Notes: generated by a model not told the origin, from the letters alone. A DNA stretch of 14,651 bases from Candidatus Galligastranaerophilus gallistercoris (GCA_018710795.1 DVJH01000081.1:1-14651), one strand, 5' to 3'; counted from the first letter of the stretch, positions 1 to 8,349 are shown. Translations and numbers: made by a program.

Positions 1-2
1 GC

Positions 3-2087
3 ACGTATGACAAAGACGGAAATCTGCTTGATACAAAAAACGCAGGGCTTTTAACGGGGGACACGGTTATCAACCCAGATGCTCCGCTTCTTGTTATGAC
101 AACGGAAATATACAGAAACAGCCTTCTTGCAAATGATAAAAAAGTTGCGGACGTTAATTACAAAGACTATGACACGGTCATATACGATGAATTTCATTAT
201 ATGGGCGAAAAACAAAGGGGCGGCGTCTGGGAAGAATCCGTTATGAATACGCCCGAGCATATGAAACAAATTATGCTGTCCGCCACCGCATCAAACGCCG
301 AAGATATAAAAGGCTGGGTTCAGGAATTAAACCCCGATATTGAAGCTTACCTTGTTAATGTCCCCGAAAGCGAAAGACATGTTCCTTTAAGAGAATTTTT
401 CTTAACACGGAATGAAAGCGGCGGGATTGTATTTGAAAACGTTAAAAATCAAAAACTGGATTTATATCAGCTTACAAACAGAATTAATATCTCCGACAGA
501 CAATTAAGCGCTCTGGATGAGATGAAAGAATTAACGGGAATTCAAACCGATGAAGAACTGAACAGGTTTTTAAAAAGTCTTGCCGGAAAGAAAAACGAAC
601 TTGAAGCTTCGTATCTCGCCAAAAAATTAAGAGAAAAGGGCGTTGATAATGAAAAAGCGGATGCAATTTCATTAATTTTATCAAATAAAAATTCAACTAC
701 ATATAAAACAACTCCCGATAACGAGCCTGCTTTAAATGTTCAAAACAGTAAAGTAGTAAGCAAACTTCAAAAGAAAAACATGCTCCCTGCTTTATTTTAT
801 GTATTTTCCAAAAAAGGCTGCAATAAAGAGCTTGAAAATGCTGCCGGAAACTCGGAAAGTCTTTTGACCCCCGAAGAATCAAGAAAAGTATATGATGAAG
901 TTCAAAAAGCAAAAGAAAAAGGGGTATTTTTAGGTTCTGATTTTGACGGCAAACAACTTGAATATTTAATGAAAGGTTTTGCAACCCACCATGCGGGAAA
1001 ACTCCCCGCATATAAAAGCTTGGTTGAAAACCTTGCAAGACAAGGGCTTGTTAAAGTTTGTTTTGCAACGGACACCTTGCTTGCGGGAATCAATATGCCC
1101 TTTAGAACAACGGTATTTACTTCGATGGATAAATTTGACGGCGACGAAATAGTGGACATTCCGCCTTCATCCTTTAAACAAGGCGCCGGACGTGCGGGAA
1201 GAAGGGGCAAAGATGAAATCGGAAACGTTATTATTATGCCGAAAAAACGTGAAGATTACGATAAATATGTTCTTTTATCAAAATCAAAAGATACACCGAT
1301 AAGAAGCCAGTATCATCCCTCATACGCTTCGGTATTATCCGACAGAATGCTTAATTGCACGGACGAAACGCTTTTAAGAACTATGGCGGCAAACCAGAGC
1401 AGCCGCAAATTGGGTAAATTGGAAGAATTAACAAATAACAGGCTGTATGTGCTTGAAATGCACGGATATATCGAAAAAACACCCGAAGGAAAATATAAAA
1501 GAACGGAAAAAGGTGAACTTGCAAAAAATGTATTCGGCATTAACGAAATGTTTTTAACGGAACTTTTAACCGATGAAAGTTATTTAAAAGATTTTACCGA
1601 TGTGGAATTGACGGCACTTTGCGCAATGCTTTCGGACGTCAAAGACGAAAATCCTTCCAAAGAATTCAAAGGCGAATTTTCATATTTAAACGATGCGATA
1701 TACCCCGCCGTAAATTTAATGGAAAAAATCGATACAACGGAAGAAGTATACGGCATTAAAAAAGAACCGACTCAAATGAGCACGAATCTTGTTCCCTATA
1801 TTCTTGAATTTGCCGAAGCGCCGGATGACAGAGACGAAGCAATTAAAAGCTGGTGCGATATAATGAATGATTTAAGGGAAAATGACCTTCTGTATCACAA
1901 CGGCGACTTTTTAAGAGTCATAAACGGAACGATAGACATCCTGAAACTTATCCATGAACTGTCTCCTGATGAAAACATCAGAAATGAAGCGTCAATAGCA
2001 ATGAGCAAACTTACAAAAGCTCCCGTTGTGGATATATTTAATTACGAACTCAAAGACGATAAAAACGAAGAAAAAGAAGAAAATTAA
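3..2087 (+). CDS. Ski2-like DExH-box helicase (5'-truncated by window edge)
   Basis: This is a superfamily 2 ATP-dependent helicase of the Ski2/Mtr4-like type, expected to unwind RNA or DNA. The frame is open from base 3, and the codons before the ATG at 96 already encode family sequence (GLLTGDTVIN, then VMTTEIYRN), so that ATG is internal. Walker A (motif I) must lie upstream of the window. Motif II is DEFH at 186-197, motif III is SATAS near 280-294, motif V (HHAGKLP, then FATDTLLAGINMP) spans about 990-1100, and motif VI (QGAGRAGRRG) is near 1177-1206. The rest, to 2087, is a poorly recognisable helical region ending in a charged Lys/Glu/Asp tail. The order and spacing of motifs make the family call firm. 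The biological substrate cannot be read from sequence. The stop codon overlaps that of the convergent downstream gene. Confidence 0.9.
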   Translation, partial: TYDKDGNLLDTKNAGLLTGDTVINPDAPLLVMTTEIYRNSLLANDKKVADVNYKDYDTVIYDEFHYMGEKQRGGVWEESVMNTPEHMKQIMLSATASNAEDIKGWVQELNPDIEAYLVNVPESERHVPLREFFLTRNESGGIVFENVKNQKLDLYQLTNRINISDRQLSALDEMKELTGIQTDEELNRFLKSLAGKKNELEASYLAKKLREKGVDNEKADAISLILSNKNSTTYKTTPDNEPALNVQNSKVVSKLQKKNMLPALFYVFSKKGCNKELENAAGNSESLLTPEESRKVYDEVQKAKEKGVFLGSDFDGKQLEYLMKGFATHHAGKLPAYKSLVENLARQGLVKVCFATDTLLAGINMPFRTTVFTSMDKFDGDEIVDIPPSSFKQGAGRAGRRGKDEIGNVIIMPKKREDYDKYVLLSKSKDTPIRSQYHPSYASVLSDRMLNCTDETLLRTMAANQSSRKLGKLEELTNNRLYVLEMHGYIEKTPEGKYKRTEKGELAKNVFGINEMFLTELLTDESYLKDFTDVELTALCAMLSDVKDENPSKEFKGEFSYLNDAIYPAVNLMEKIDTTEEVYGIKKEPTQMSTNLVPYILEFAEAPDDRDEAIKSWCDIMNDLRENDLLYHNGDFLRVINGTIDILKLIHELSPDENIRNEASIAMSKLTKAPVVDIFNYELKDDKNEEKEEN

Positions 2088-4333
2088 ATACTCAGATATT
2101 TGCTGAATTCTTTTTCCGTTTTATCCATATCCGCCAAAATATTATTAAACCTTTGGGCTTCGGCATTATTTGCATTTGAAAAATCTGCAGGTTTGCTTGA
2201 AGGAATATAGCTTCTTTGGGGTTCTATAGTTTCGTTATTTTTATTTGAATTATCGTTTTGCTGCGAAGAGTTTTGAACCGAAGGAGCGGGCATTGCCGCA
2301 GAATTAATATTCATGGCGGAATTTTGATTCATATTCATTCCGTTAACATTCATTGATTGTGTCATTGAATTCGGCTGATACATAGCGCTTGAGGGTTGAA
2401 TGCCTTGATTTTGAGAAACGCCTTTATTATTTATATAGTTTTGTAATAAGGGGCTTGGCGCCGCATTTTTTCTTTTTTCATCGGTTTCCTTTGCTCCCTG
2501 CTGCAAAATTTCATACAGCTTTTGGGGGTTGGTTTGAATTTCCTGCATCAGAGCGGGGTCATTTTGCAATTTGGCTATAGTATTTTGATTTTTAGACAAC
2601 AATTCCAACAATTCCTGTTCGCTCATATTAACGAAAGGATTATTTTTCATCATTTCTTCCTGAGCCTTCTTTTCCTGCTCTTCTTTTTCTTTAACCGGAT
2701 CATAGGGTTTACCGAAAATTTTATTTACAACCCATTTAATCGGTTTTGATAACAGGGGCGATAAAACAAACATAACAACAATAAATCTTGCAATGCCTGC
2801 GGGGGTAAGACCCATAAATTTACCCGTTTTAAATCCGTACCCTGCTTTTTTAACTTTATTTATAACATTAAGTCCGATTTGTTTTAATTTGCCCGCATTT
2901 TCGGGAACGGCATCATCAATAAAGGGCTTAATCGTTTCCGCTTTATAGTTTGCACCGAACAATTTGCCGAGAGCCTTAAACGGTTTTTGCCAGAATTTGG
3001 TATCGCCGTTTAAAACTTTTTTAATATCTTTGACCTTATTAACGTATTCGCCTCTTGAAATTGCATTTTCATCAACCAGTTTGTTCAGATCTGCAACCAT
3101 CTGTCTGTATTTATCAACATTTTTAATTTGTTCATCAACCGTTTTGCCCATGCCTAAATATTTAAGGGCGCCGCCCGCTTTTGTCATAATATTTGTAGCC
3201 AAAGGCATGGTAAATAATGTTGCAACACCCATTGCTTCTTCATCCATAAATGTTGCAAGTTTTTGTCCTTCGGGAGCGTCTTTTGCTCTCATTGCAGCTT
3301 GTGCAAGGAAATATGCCTGCATTAAAGGTGCGATTTTTCCGCCCGCATAATTGTTTGTTAAGGCTTCATATACTTTTGAAAAAGCACTGGGAAAAGCTTT
3401 GCCTAAAGCCGTTGCACCTGCGGCTCCGCCCGCTGCGGCAATGTTTCCCGTTGCAACTCTTGTTTTATTTGCAGCCTCCGACATAGGAACTTTAAGTGTC
3501 AAAAGTTTATTTAATCCGGGGATTTTACCTATGGGAAGAGGTCCCCATTTATCAATAACGGCCGTTTTATCCGTTTTTGAAAATATCTCTATGACATCTT
3601 CAACGCATTTTTTTGCCTTTTCTTCGGAATTAAGCTTAATATTTTTTTGCGCCAAATCTCTCAATGTTTTTGAAACAATACCTATGGCATCATCACCCTG
3701 TTTTTTTACGGCATCTTCAATGCCGTTTTGTTTCAATAAATTCCAAATGGCGCTATTAGTGCCTTTGGATTTAAACATTTCAACAACTTCTTTGCCTTTG
3801 CCCCTGAAGCCTTTTTCTATTAAATCGGCATTATCATACATAACCTGACTGTATAAACCGGAAGCCTGAGAAATTGCAAAAGAACTTTCAAGTTTTAGAG
3901 GCGTTGATAATGAACGGGCAAAAGCAAAATGGTCCTGAAACCATTTTTTGGCTCCGGACATTTTTTTTGCAATTTTTTCATCCGCATTTCCTTTGCAGAT
4001 TGCATTATTTATCTTGTCTCCCAGTTTTGTTAATTTACCGAGAAAACTTTTATCGTATTCGCCCGAAAACGAAAAAGGAGAATTCTTTTTATCGTTTAAA
4101 TTTCTTAAAAGCATAAACGAAGTATAAAAAGGCATGGTTAAAAGCGCCGTTTTTGCATTCAGTCCTTCGGCAGTCGAAATTGCACCGTTGTTATCGGCAA
4201 TTTGCTTGGCGTCAAGGTTTTGCAAATTTTCAGGCAGCTTTTGATTGACGCTGTTCGGCACAACGTCTTTTACCGCTCCGTAAGTTATGTTGCCTGCTTG
4301 TGGATTATAGCCGTTATAAGTATTGTTTATCAT
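2084..4333 (-). CDS. Large protein of unknown function, probably membrane-associated, with Asn/Gln/Met-rich tail
   Basis: I do not recognise a named family. The 749-residue product has no N-terminal signal peptide; it opens with an Asn/Tyr/Gly-rich stretch. Hydrophobic segments occur near residues 61-77 (TALLTMPFYTSFMLL), in a Gly/Ala-rich region near 295-315, near 370-390 (ATLFTMPLATNIM) and near 513-530 (IARFIVVMFVLSPLL). The last is the best candidate transmembrane helix. A Lys/Glu-rich, probably helical stretch follows at about 543-562, then a helical, Gln/Leu-rich part, and from about 640 to 715 a low-complexity tail rich in Asn, Gln, Met and Ser. Lysine-rich linkers separate the segments. 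The long uninterrupted frame and normal codon use argue for a real gene. It is transcribed away from etfB and towards the helicase. It is possibly a lineage-specific membrane-binding or scaffold protein; that is inference only. Confidence 0.85.
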   Translation of the reverse strand: MINNTYNGYNPQAGNITYGAVKDVVPNSVNQKLPENLQNLDAKQIADNNGAISTAEGLNAKTALLTMPFYTSFMLLRNLNDKKNSPFSFSGEYDKSFLGKLTKLGDKINNAICKGNADEKIAKKMSGAKKWFQDHFAFARSLSTPLKLESSFAISQASGLYSQVMYDNADLIEKGFRGKGKEVVEMFKSKGTNSAIWNLLKQNGIEDAVKKQGDDAIGIVSKTLRDLAQKNIKLNSEEKAKKCVEDVIEIFSKTDKTAVIDKWGPLPIGKIPGLNKLLTLKVPMSEAANKTRVATGNIAAAGGAAGATALGKAFPSAFSKVYEALTNNYAGGKIAPLMQAYFLAQAAMRAKDAPEGQKLATFMDEEAMGVATLFTMPLATNIMTKAGGALKYLGMGKTVDEQIKNVDKYRQMVADLNKLVDENAISRGEYVNKVKDIKKVLNGDTKFWQKPFKALGKLFGANYKAETIKPFIDDAVPENAGKLKQIGLNVINKVKKAGYGFKTGKFMGLTPAGIARFIVVMFVLSPLLSKPIKWVVNKIFGKPYDPVKEKEEQEKKAQEEMMKNNPFVNMSEQELLELLSKNQNTIAKLQNDPALMQEIQTNPQKLYEILQQGAKETDEKRKNAAPSPLLQNYINNKGVSQNQGIQPSSAMYQPNSMTQSMNVNGMNMNQNSAMNINSAAMPAPSVQNSSQQNDNSNKNNETIEPQRSYIPSSKPADFSNANNAEAQRFNNILADMDKTEKEFSKYLSI

Positions 4334-4418
4334 TAAAAAACCTATACTTCGCCTTATATAAGAATAAAGTAATAAACATCATTTTTATTGTCATGTTGTA
4401 ACATTTCTTTACCAAACA

Positions 4419-4427
4419 TGATATAAT
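4419..4427 (+). promoter_or_regulatory. Extended -10 promoter of etfBA
   Basis: TGATATAAT is a full extended -10 element, ending 11 nt before the etfB ATG. Using the spacing seen at rnpB, the predicted start is about base 4435, giving a leader of about 4 nt and no Shine-Dalgarno. A TTGTAA (4396-4401) is 20 bp upstream, too far for a normal -35 box. The element sits in the 105-bp divergent spacer (4334-4438) shared with the 749-residue protein gene. Confidence 0.55.
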
Positions 4428-4438
4428 TTAAAAAAATT

Positions 4439-5203
4439 ATGAAAATTATTGTATGCATAAAACAAGTCCCGGACACAAACGATGTTAAATGGAGCAGGGA
4501 CAATAATTTAATAAGGGAAGGTTTGATTTCAATAATCAATCCTTACGATATACTTGCCATACAGACCGCACTTGATATTAAAGAAAAAATTCAAAATACA
4601 AAAATCACGCTTTTATCAATGGGCCCTGCCTGTGCGGCGGAAGCACTGGAAGACGGGCTTGGTATGGGGTGCGATGAAGCATATTTATTATCGGATAAAA
4701 GATTTTCCGGTTCAGACACCCTTGCAACGGCAAGAACATTATCACATGCAATAAAAAATATTATAAAAGATTTTGATTTAATTATAACGGGGCAATTCGC
4801 AACCGACGGCGATACCGCCCAAACGCCGTATTCTCTATCAAATATGCTTGATATAAAAAACATCGGATATGTCTGCAAAATTGATGATGTCAAAGAAGAT
4901 GAAATCACGGTTTTAAGCGCAAAAGATAACGGAATATATAAAATCAAAGGGAAATTCCCTCTTTTAATTTCAATTTCAAAATATGACGGAAAAATATATA
5001 AACCCAAAATTCAAGATTATATAAAAGCACAAAACACGGAAATTAAAATACTTAATTCCGATGATATCAAAATAGATACCGAATTAACGGGAATTAAAGG
5101 TTCTCCCACTTATGTAAAAAAAGCATTCAGACCGCAAAACGAAAGAAAATGCGTTTTTATAGAAACAGGCGATATATTAAATGAGATAAAAACAAATGAA
5201 TGA
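4439..5203 (+). CDS. etfB: Electron transfer flavoprotein beta subunit
   Basis: EtfB is one half of the soluble EtfAB heterodimer that passes electrons between flavin dehydrogenases and an acceptor. At 254 residues it has the usual family length. The N-terminus MKIIVCIKQVPDT is the classic EtfB start. The region GLGMGCDEAYLL and the nucleotide-binding DGDTAQ at about residues 123-128 also fit. The ATG at 4439 is the only start that keeps the conserved N-terminus intact, and it lies only 11 nt after a TATAAT box with no ribosome-binding site. etfA follows with an 8-bp overlap, so the two are translationally linked. No acyl-CoA dehydrogenase, ETF-quinone oxidoreductase or FixC-type gene is in the window, so the redox partner is unknown, and bifurcating versus ordinary type cannot be decided by eye. 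Confidence 0.95.
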   Translation: MKIIVCIKQVPDTNDVKWSRDNNLIREGLISIINPYDILAIQTALDIKEKIQNTKITLLSMGPACAAEALEDGLGMGCDEAYLLSDKRFSGSDTLATARTLSHAIKNIIKDFDLIITGQFATDGDTAQTPYSLSNMLDIKNIGYVCKIDDVKEDEITVLSAKDNGIYKIKGKFPLLISISKYDGKIYKPKIQDYIKAQNTEIKILNSDDIKIDTELTGIKGSPTYVKKAFRPQNERKCVFIETGDILNEIKTNE

Positions 5204-6191
5204 AATTTTGGTTTATACACAATTAAATAAAAATGAAATCGCTGAATTTTCTTACGATTTAATTTCTTATGCGAAAGAAATTTCAAAAGATGAACTTAAA
5301 ATTTCCTCTCTGATTATTTCAAATAATGAATTTATTTTAGATGAAGATAAAAAAAATTCTCTAAAAAAAGCGGGGGCAAATAAAATTTATTCGGTTAAAA
5401 CCGACATGCCTTCTTTTGATACCGTATATAAGGCACAATATGCAGTATGCGCCGTAGAAAAAATCAACCCCGCGGTTTTTCTTCTTAATTCAACCGTCGA
5501 AGGAAGAGAAATCGCACCAAAAATAGCTTCAAAACTAAATTTGGGATTAACGGCAGACTGCACAAAAGTTGAAATTATAAAAGAAAATAATGTTTTTAAA
5601 CTGGTTTCCACGCGTCCCACATTCGGCGGAAAACTGATGGCATCCATCTTATCCAAAAGTGCCGTTCAAATGTCGACCGTAAGATGCAATGTTTTTAAAA
5701 GAAAAGAATATGATTTTGAAGGCGATATTGAAGTTGTTGAATTTAGCTTTGAAATAAAAAAAGATAAACAAATTGAAATACTCGAATTTATTCCCGACCT
5801 GAAAGAATTTTCAACGCTTCAAAATGCAAAAATCATAGTCGCCGGAGGAGCGGGCTTAAAAAACAAAGAAGGATTTGACAAGCTGAAAACATTTGCAAAA
5901 TTAATAAATGCTTCAATCGGAGCTTCAAGAAAAGCGGTTGACGGGGGACTGATTGAAAGAGAATGCCAGATAGGACAGACCGGTTTAACCGTAACACCTG
6001 ATATATATATGGCTTTTGGAATAAAAGGGGCAATTCATCATATAACCGGTATGGAAAATTCAAAAAAAATTATTGCGGTTAATACCGACAGAAATGCACC
6101 CATATTCAAATTTGCGGATTTTGGAATTATAAAAGATGCAAATCTTGTTCTTGATGAATTAATTGCGGTTTTGCAAAAAGAGAATATTTAA
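5196..6191 (+). CDS. etfA: Electron transfer flavoprotein alpha subunit
   Basis: EtfA binds the FAD that shuttles electrons in the EtfAB heterodimer. The product has 331 residues, a normal length. The C-terminal FAD domain is well preserved: GGAGLKN near residue 215, SRKAVDGG near 244, QIGQTGLTVTPDIY near 258, GIKGAIHHITGM near 275-287 and NTDRNAPIFKFADFGI near 294. The N-terminal half carries the expected STVEGREIAPKIASKLNLG segment. No ferredoxin-like iron-sulfur extension is present at the N-terminus. The ATG at 5196 lies inside the end of etfB (8-bp overlap), with a weak GAG-containing purine stretch about 10 nt upstream; translational coupling is likely. The final codons contain the promoter of rnpB. 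Confidence 0.95.
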   Translation: MNEILVYTQLNKNEIAEFSYDLISYAKEISKDELKISSLIISNNEFILDEDKKNSLKKAGANKIYSVKTDMPSFDTVYKAQYAVCAVEKINPAVFLLNSTVEGREIAPKIASKLNLGLTADCTKVEIIKENNVFKLVSTRPTFGGKLMASILSKSAVQMSTVRCNVFKRKEYDFEGDIEVVEFSFEIKKDKQIEILEFIPDLKEFSTLQNAKIIVAGGAGLKNKEGFDKLKTFAKLINASIGASRKAVDGGLIERECQIGQTGLTVTPDIYMAFGIKGAIHHITGMENSKKIIAVNTDRNAPIFKFADFGIIKDANLVLDELIAVLQKENI

Positions 6192-6199
6192 AATATAAT
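6171..6199 (+). promoter_or_regulatory. rnpB promoter within the 3' end of etfA
   Basis: TTGCAA at 6171-6176 and TATAAT at 6194-6199 are separated by exactly 17 bp, a near-consensus primary sigma factor promoter. It predicts transcription starting about 7 nt after the -10 box, which is base 6207, the first paired base of helix P1 of RNase P RNA. The -35 box and most of the spacer are etfA coding sequence. Confidence 0.85.
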
Positions 6200-6206
6200 C
6201 AATTCT

Positions 6207-6537
6207 AAAGCAGGCGGGTAATCGCGCAAAAATATTTTTTTGTGAGGAAAGTCCGAACATCCAAAGTACGGGACCGCTTGGGAAAGCCAAGTGCGCGCGA
6301 GCGTGAGGAAAGTGCCACAGAAAAGAAGACTACAAATTTATTTTGTACAGGTGCAACGGCGAGGTAAAAGCTCACCGCCGCTTTTGTGAGAAAGCGGGTC
6401 ATGGTAAACCCCGGTCGGATGCAAGTTTGAGTTTGCAAGAAGAATCGTACTTTTCGCTTATTTTAATAAGATTGCAAGAAAAAAACGCATTAGACAGATG
6501 ATTACCTTAAACAGAATTCGGCTTACAGCCTGCTTTT
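6207..6537 (+). ncRNA. rnpB: RNase P RNA, class A
   Basis: This is the catalytic RNA of RNase P, which cuts the 5' leader from pre-tRNAs. Helix P1 is formed by AAAGCAGGC (6207-6215) with GCCTGCTTT (6528-6536). P2 is GGTAATC (6217-6223) with GATTACC (6500-6506), and a short A/T-rich P3 hairpin lies at about 6224-6242. The conserved P4 strands are GAGGAAAGTCCG (from 6243) and ACAGAATTCGGCTT (6511-6524). AGGAAAGTGCCACAGAAAA (about 6306-6324) is the P10/P11-region signature. GGTAAACCCC (from 6403) is the L15 loop, whose GGU pairs with the tRNA 3' CCA end. A small CTTAT...ATAAG hairpin (6458-6471) sits before the 3' conserved block. The length, about 331 nt, is on the short side for class A. A T-run directly after P1 probably marks the 3' end. 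The ends are taken from P1 and could be off by a few bases. Confidence 0.95.
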
Positions 6538-8328
6538 TTATACCGAAGCCTTAAGAATTTCGGCATTATTTTCATTTAAAGGAAGATAAAAACCGAAAGT
6601 GGAGCCTTTATTTAATTCGGAATCCACAAAAACTTTTCCCTGGTGTTGTTTTTCAATCGCAATTTGAACAAGATGAAGCCCGAGCCCCGTTCCTTTTATC
6701 GTATGGGTGGTATTTTCGGTTCTGTAGAATCTGTCAAAGACCCTGTCCAGACAATCGGGTGCAATTCCTATGCCTTCGTCTTTTACCGAAACTTTAACGT
6801 ATTTTTTATCCTGTGTAAGATTAACTCTGACTTCGATTTTTGATTTTTCGGGCGAATATTTGATTGCGTTTGTAACAAGGTTATTGATTACACGTTCTAT
6901 CGCCTCTTCGTTATACGGAACAAGCGGGAGATTATGTTCAAACAGCGTTATTATTTCCATTTGTTTTTCATCGGCAAGAACCTTAAGCCCGACAAGCGCG
7001 CGTTCTATCGTCGAAGTAATATCAAGCATTGTTTTTTCCACTTTTGTATCCGTTTCAAGACGGGTAAAATCAAGAATGTCGTTTACCATTTTATTAAGAT
7101 GAACGATTGAATCATTTATAATTCCTATAAATTCTTTTTGTTCATCTTTATTGAGGTCGTCCCCGTAATTATAGAGAGTGTCGATATAGCTTCTTAAAAT
7201 GGTAACGGGCGTTCTTAATTCATGAGAAACGTTTGATATAAAATCGCTTTTTAATTTATCCACTTCGGCTTCTTTTGTAATATCAATCAAAATTATGATG
7301 TATCCCAGATAATCATGGACATTGGAATACATTGAAGAAGTTATGGCTTTAATGATTTTGTTGTCTATTTTGATTGAAAAAGAAACGGGTTTCAATTCAA
7401 TGTCTTCAAGCGGGGTTGATTTAAACGCTTCTATTCCGCTTTTAAAACATTTTGTTCCTTTTGAATCTGTAAAATTTAAAATGGATGTATTTAAAACGGG
7501 TTTATTTAAAAGCTTTTGGGCGGAAGGATTTACAAGAACAACATTATCAAAGCTGTCGCATACGACAACACCGTTTGCAATGCCCATAAGAACGGATTCA
7601 AATTTGTTTCTTTCAAAAGTAAGCTGGTCGATATTTTGTTCTTCGTATATATGAAGCCTTTGAGACATATCGTTAAATGCGCTTATTAATTCTTTAATTT
7701 CACCGGATGCCTGTTTATTCTCCAGTATTGTACCGAAATTTCCGCTTGAAATTTCTTTAACGCCCCGTCTTAAAATTCTTAATTCGCGCCTTATTAAAAT
7801 CGTATTCAAAACAATAACGACCGTATATATGAGCCACATCATCGCAAACACTACAAGCATAGAGTTTTTTGTCGTATTTGAAATTACTTTTGCAAGATTA
7901 GCGTTAAGCCCGAGCTCCACGTATCCTTTAATTATTCCCTTTTCGCTTATTACGGGGGTTGTAAGAGTTGTTTTTGTTTCGGATTTTCTGTCGGGATAAT
8001 CAAATTCTGTTGAATAAATAACATCTCCGTCTAAATCTTTGTGGGCAATATATGAAATGTCGGAATTGCCTTCAAGAAGCATTTTATCGTGGTATCTTAA
8101 AACCTTCCCTCTTGAAGCCTCGGGAATATCCCTTGTCATTTCATAACTTTGAAAAGCGACGGTTCTGCTTAACAATTGCCCCGAATTTGCATAATTTTCA
8201 TAAAGTTTTTCTCTTATGGTGTCTATGGCAAAATATGAAACACCCATAATAAGAGCCGTTGAAACCAACAAACCCGCTATGATTAATTTATTTTGAGTAC
8301 TTAAACCAAATTTAAACTTCTTAGCCAT
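6538..8328 (-). CDS. Membrane sensor histidine kinase (HAMP-PAS-HisKA-HATPase)
   Basis: This two-component sensor kinase resembles WalK/PhoR in architecture. From the N-terminus it has a transmembrane helix at about residues 13-33, an extracytoplasmic sensor region of about 120 residues, and a second transmembrane helix at about 157-180. A HAMP linker and a PAS domain (about 240-345) follow. HisKA has the motif SHELRTP, with the phospho-acceptor His at about residue 369. The HATPase domain shows the N box NNLVTNAIKYSP, the G1 box DEGIGIAP, the F box FDRFYR and the G2 box GTGLGLHL. All catalytic motifs are intact. I chose the ATG at 8328 over the TTG immediately upstream (8331). A TATAAT box (8341-8336) lies only 7 nt before the ATG, predicting a leaderless transcript. 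No response regulator is adjacent, so this is an orphan kinase and its signal is unknown. The stop lies against the 3' end of rnpB. Confidence 0.95.
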   Translation of the reverse strand: MAKKFKFGLSTQNKLIIAGLLVSTALIMGVSYFAIDTIREKLYENYANSGQLLSRTVAFQSYEMTRDIPEASRGKVLRYHDKMLLEGNSDISYIAHKDLDGDVIYSTEFDYPDRKSETKTTLTTPVISEKGIIKGYVELGLNANLAKVISNTTKNSMLVVFAMMWLIYTVVIVLNTILIRRELRILRRGVKEISSGNFGTILENKQASGEIKELISAFNDMSQRLHIYEEQNIDQLTFERNKFESVLMGIANGVVVCDSFDNVVLVNPSAQKLLNKPVLNTSILNFTDSKGTKCFKSGIEAFKSTPLEDIELKPVSFSIKIDNKIIKAITSSMYSNVHDYLGYIIILIDITKEAEVDKLKSDFISNVSHELRTPVTILRSYIDTLYNYGDDLNKDEQKEFIGIINDSIVHLNKMVNDILDFTRLETDTKVEKTMLDITSTIERALVGLKVLADEKQMEIITLFEHNLPLVPYNEEAIERVINNLVTNAIKYSPEKSKIEVRVNLTQDKKYVKVSVKDEGIGIAPDCLDRVFDRFYRTENTTHTIKGTGLGLHLVQIAIEKQHQGKVFVDSELNKGSTFGFYLPLNENNAEILKASV

Positions 8329-8335
8329 CAAAAAT

Positions 8336-8341
8336 ATTATA
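8336..8341 (-). promoter_or_regulatory. -10 box of the histidine kinase gene (leaderless start predicted)
   Basis: On the minus strand TATAAT is followed by 7 nt and then the ATG at 8328. There is no purine-rich ribosome site in between. No convincing -35 hexamer is visible at 16-18 bp. The box lies in the 21-bp gap behind the PLP-enzyme gene. Confidence 0.6.
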
Positions 8342-8349
8342 CTCTAAAT

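Noticed and set aside
96..2087. Taking the ATG at 96 as the true start of the helicase gene
   Set aside because: The frame is open to the window edge and the upstream codons encode helicase-family sequence, so the ATG is internal and the gene is cut by the window.
3351..3848. A 165-codon plus-strand open frame opposite the 749-residue gene
   Set aside because: It is a shadow of the long minus-strand gene, with no promoter or ribosome site and no family resemblance in its translation.
4334..4380. TATAGG ending 7 nt before the ATG of the 749-residue gene as another leaderless promoter
   Set aside because: The spacing fits, but the hexamer lacks the important final T and there is a competing TATATA further up, so I did not list it as a feature.
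4591..5007. A 138-codon minus-strand open frame opposite etfB
   Set aside because: etfB is unmistakable in this region; the antisense frame has no supporting signal.
8329..8331. TTG at 8331 as the start of the histidine kinase
   Set aside because: An ATG follows immediately at 8328, and its distance of 7 nt from the -10 box matches the other genes.
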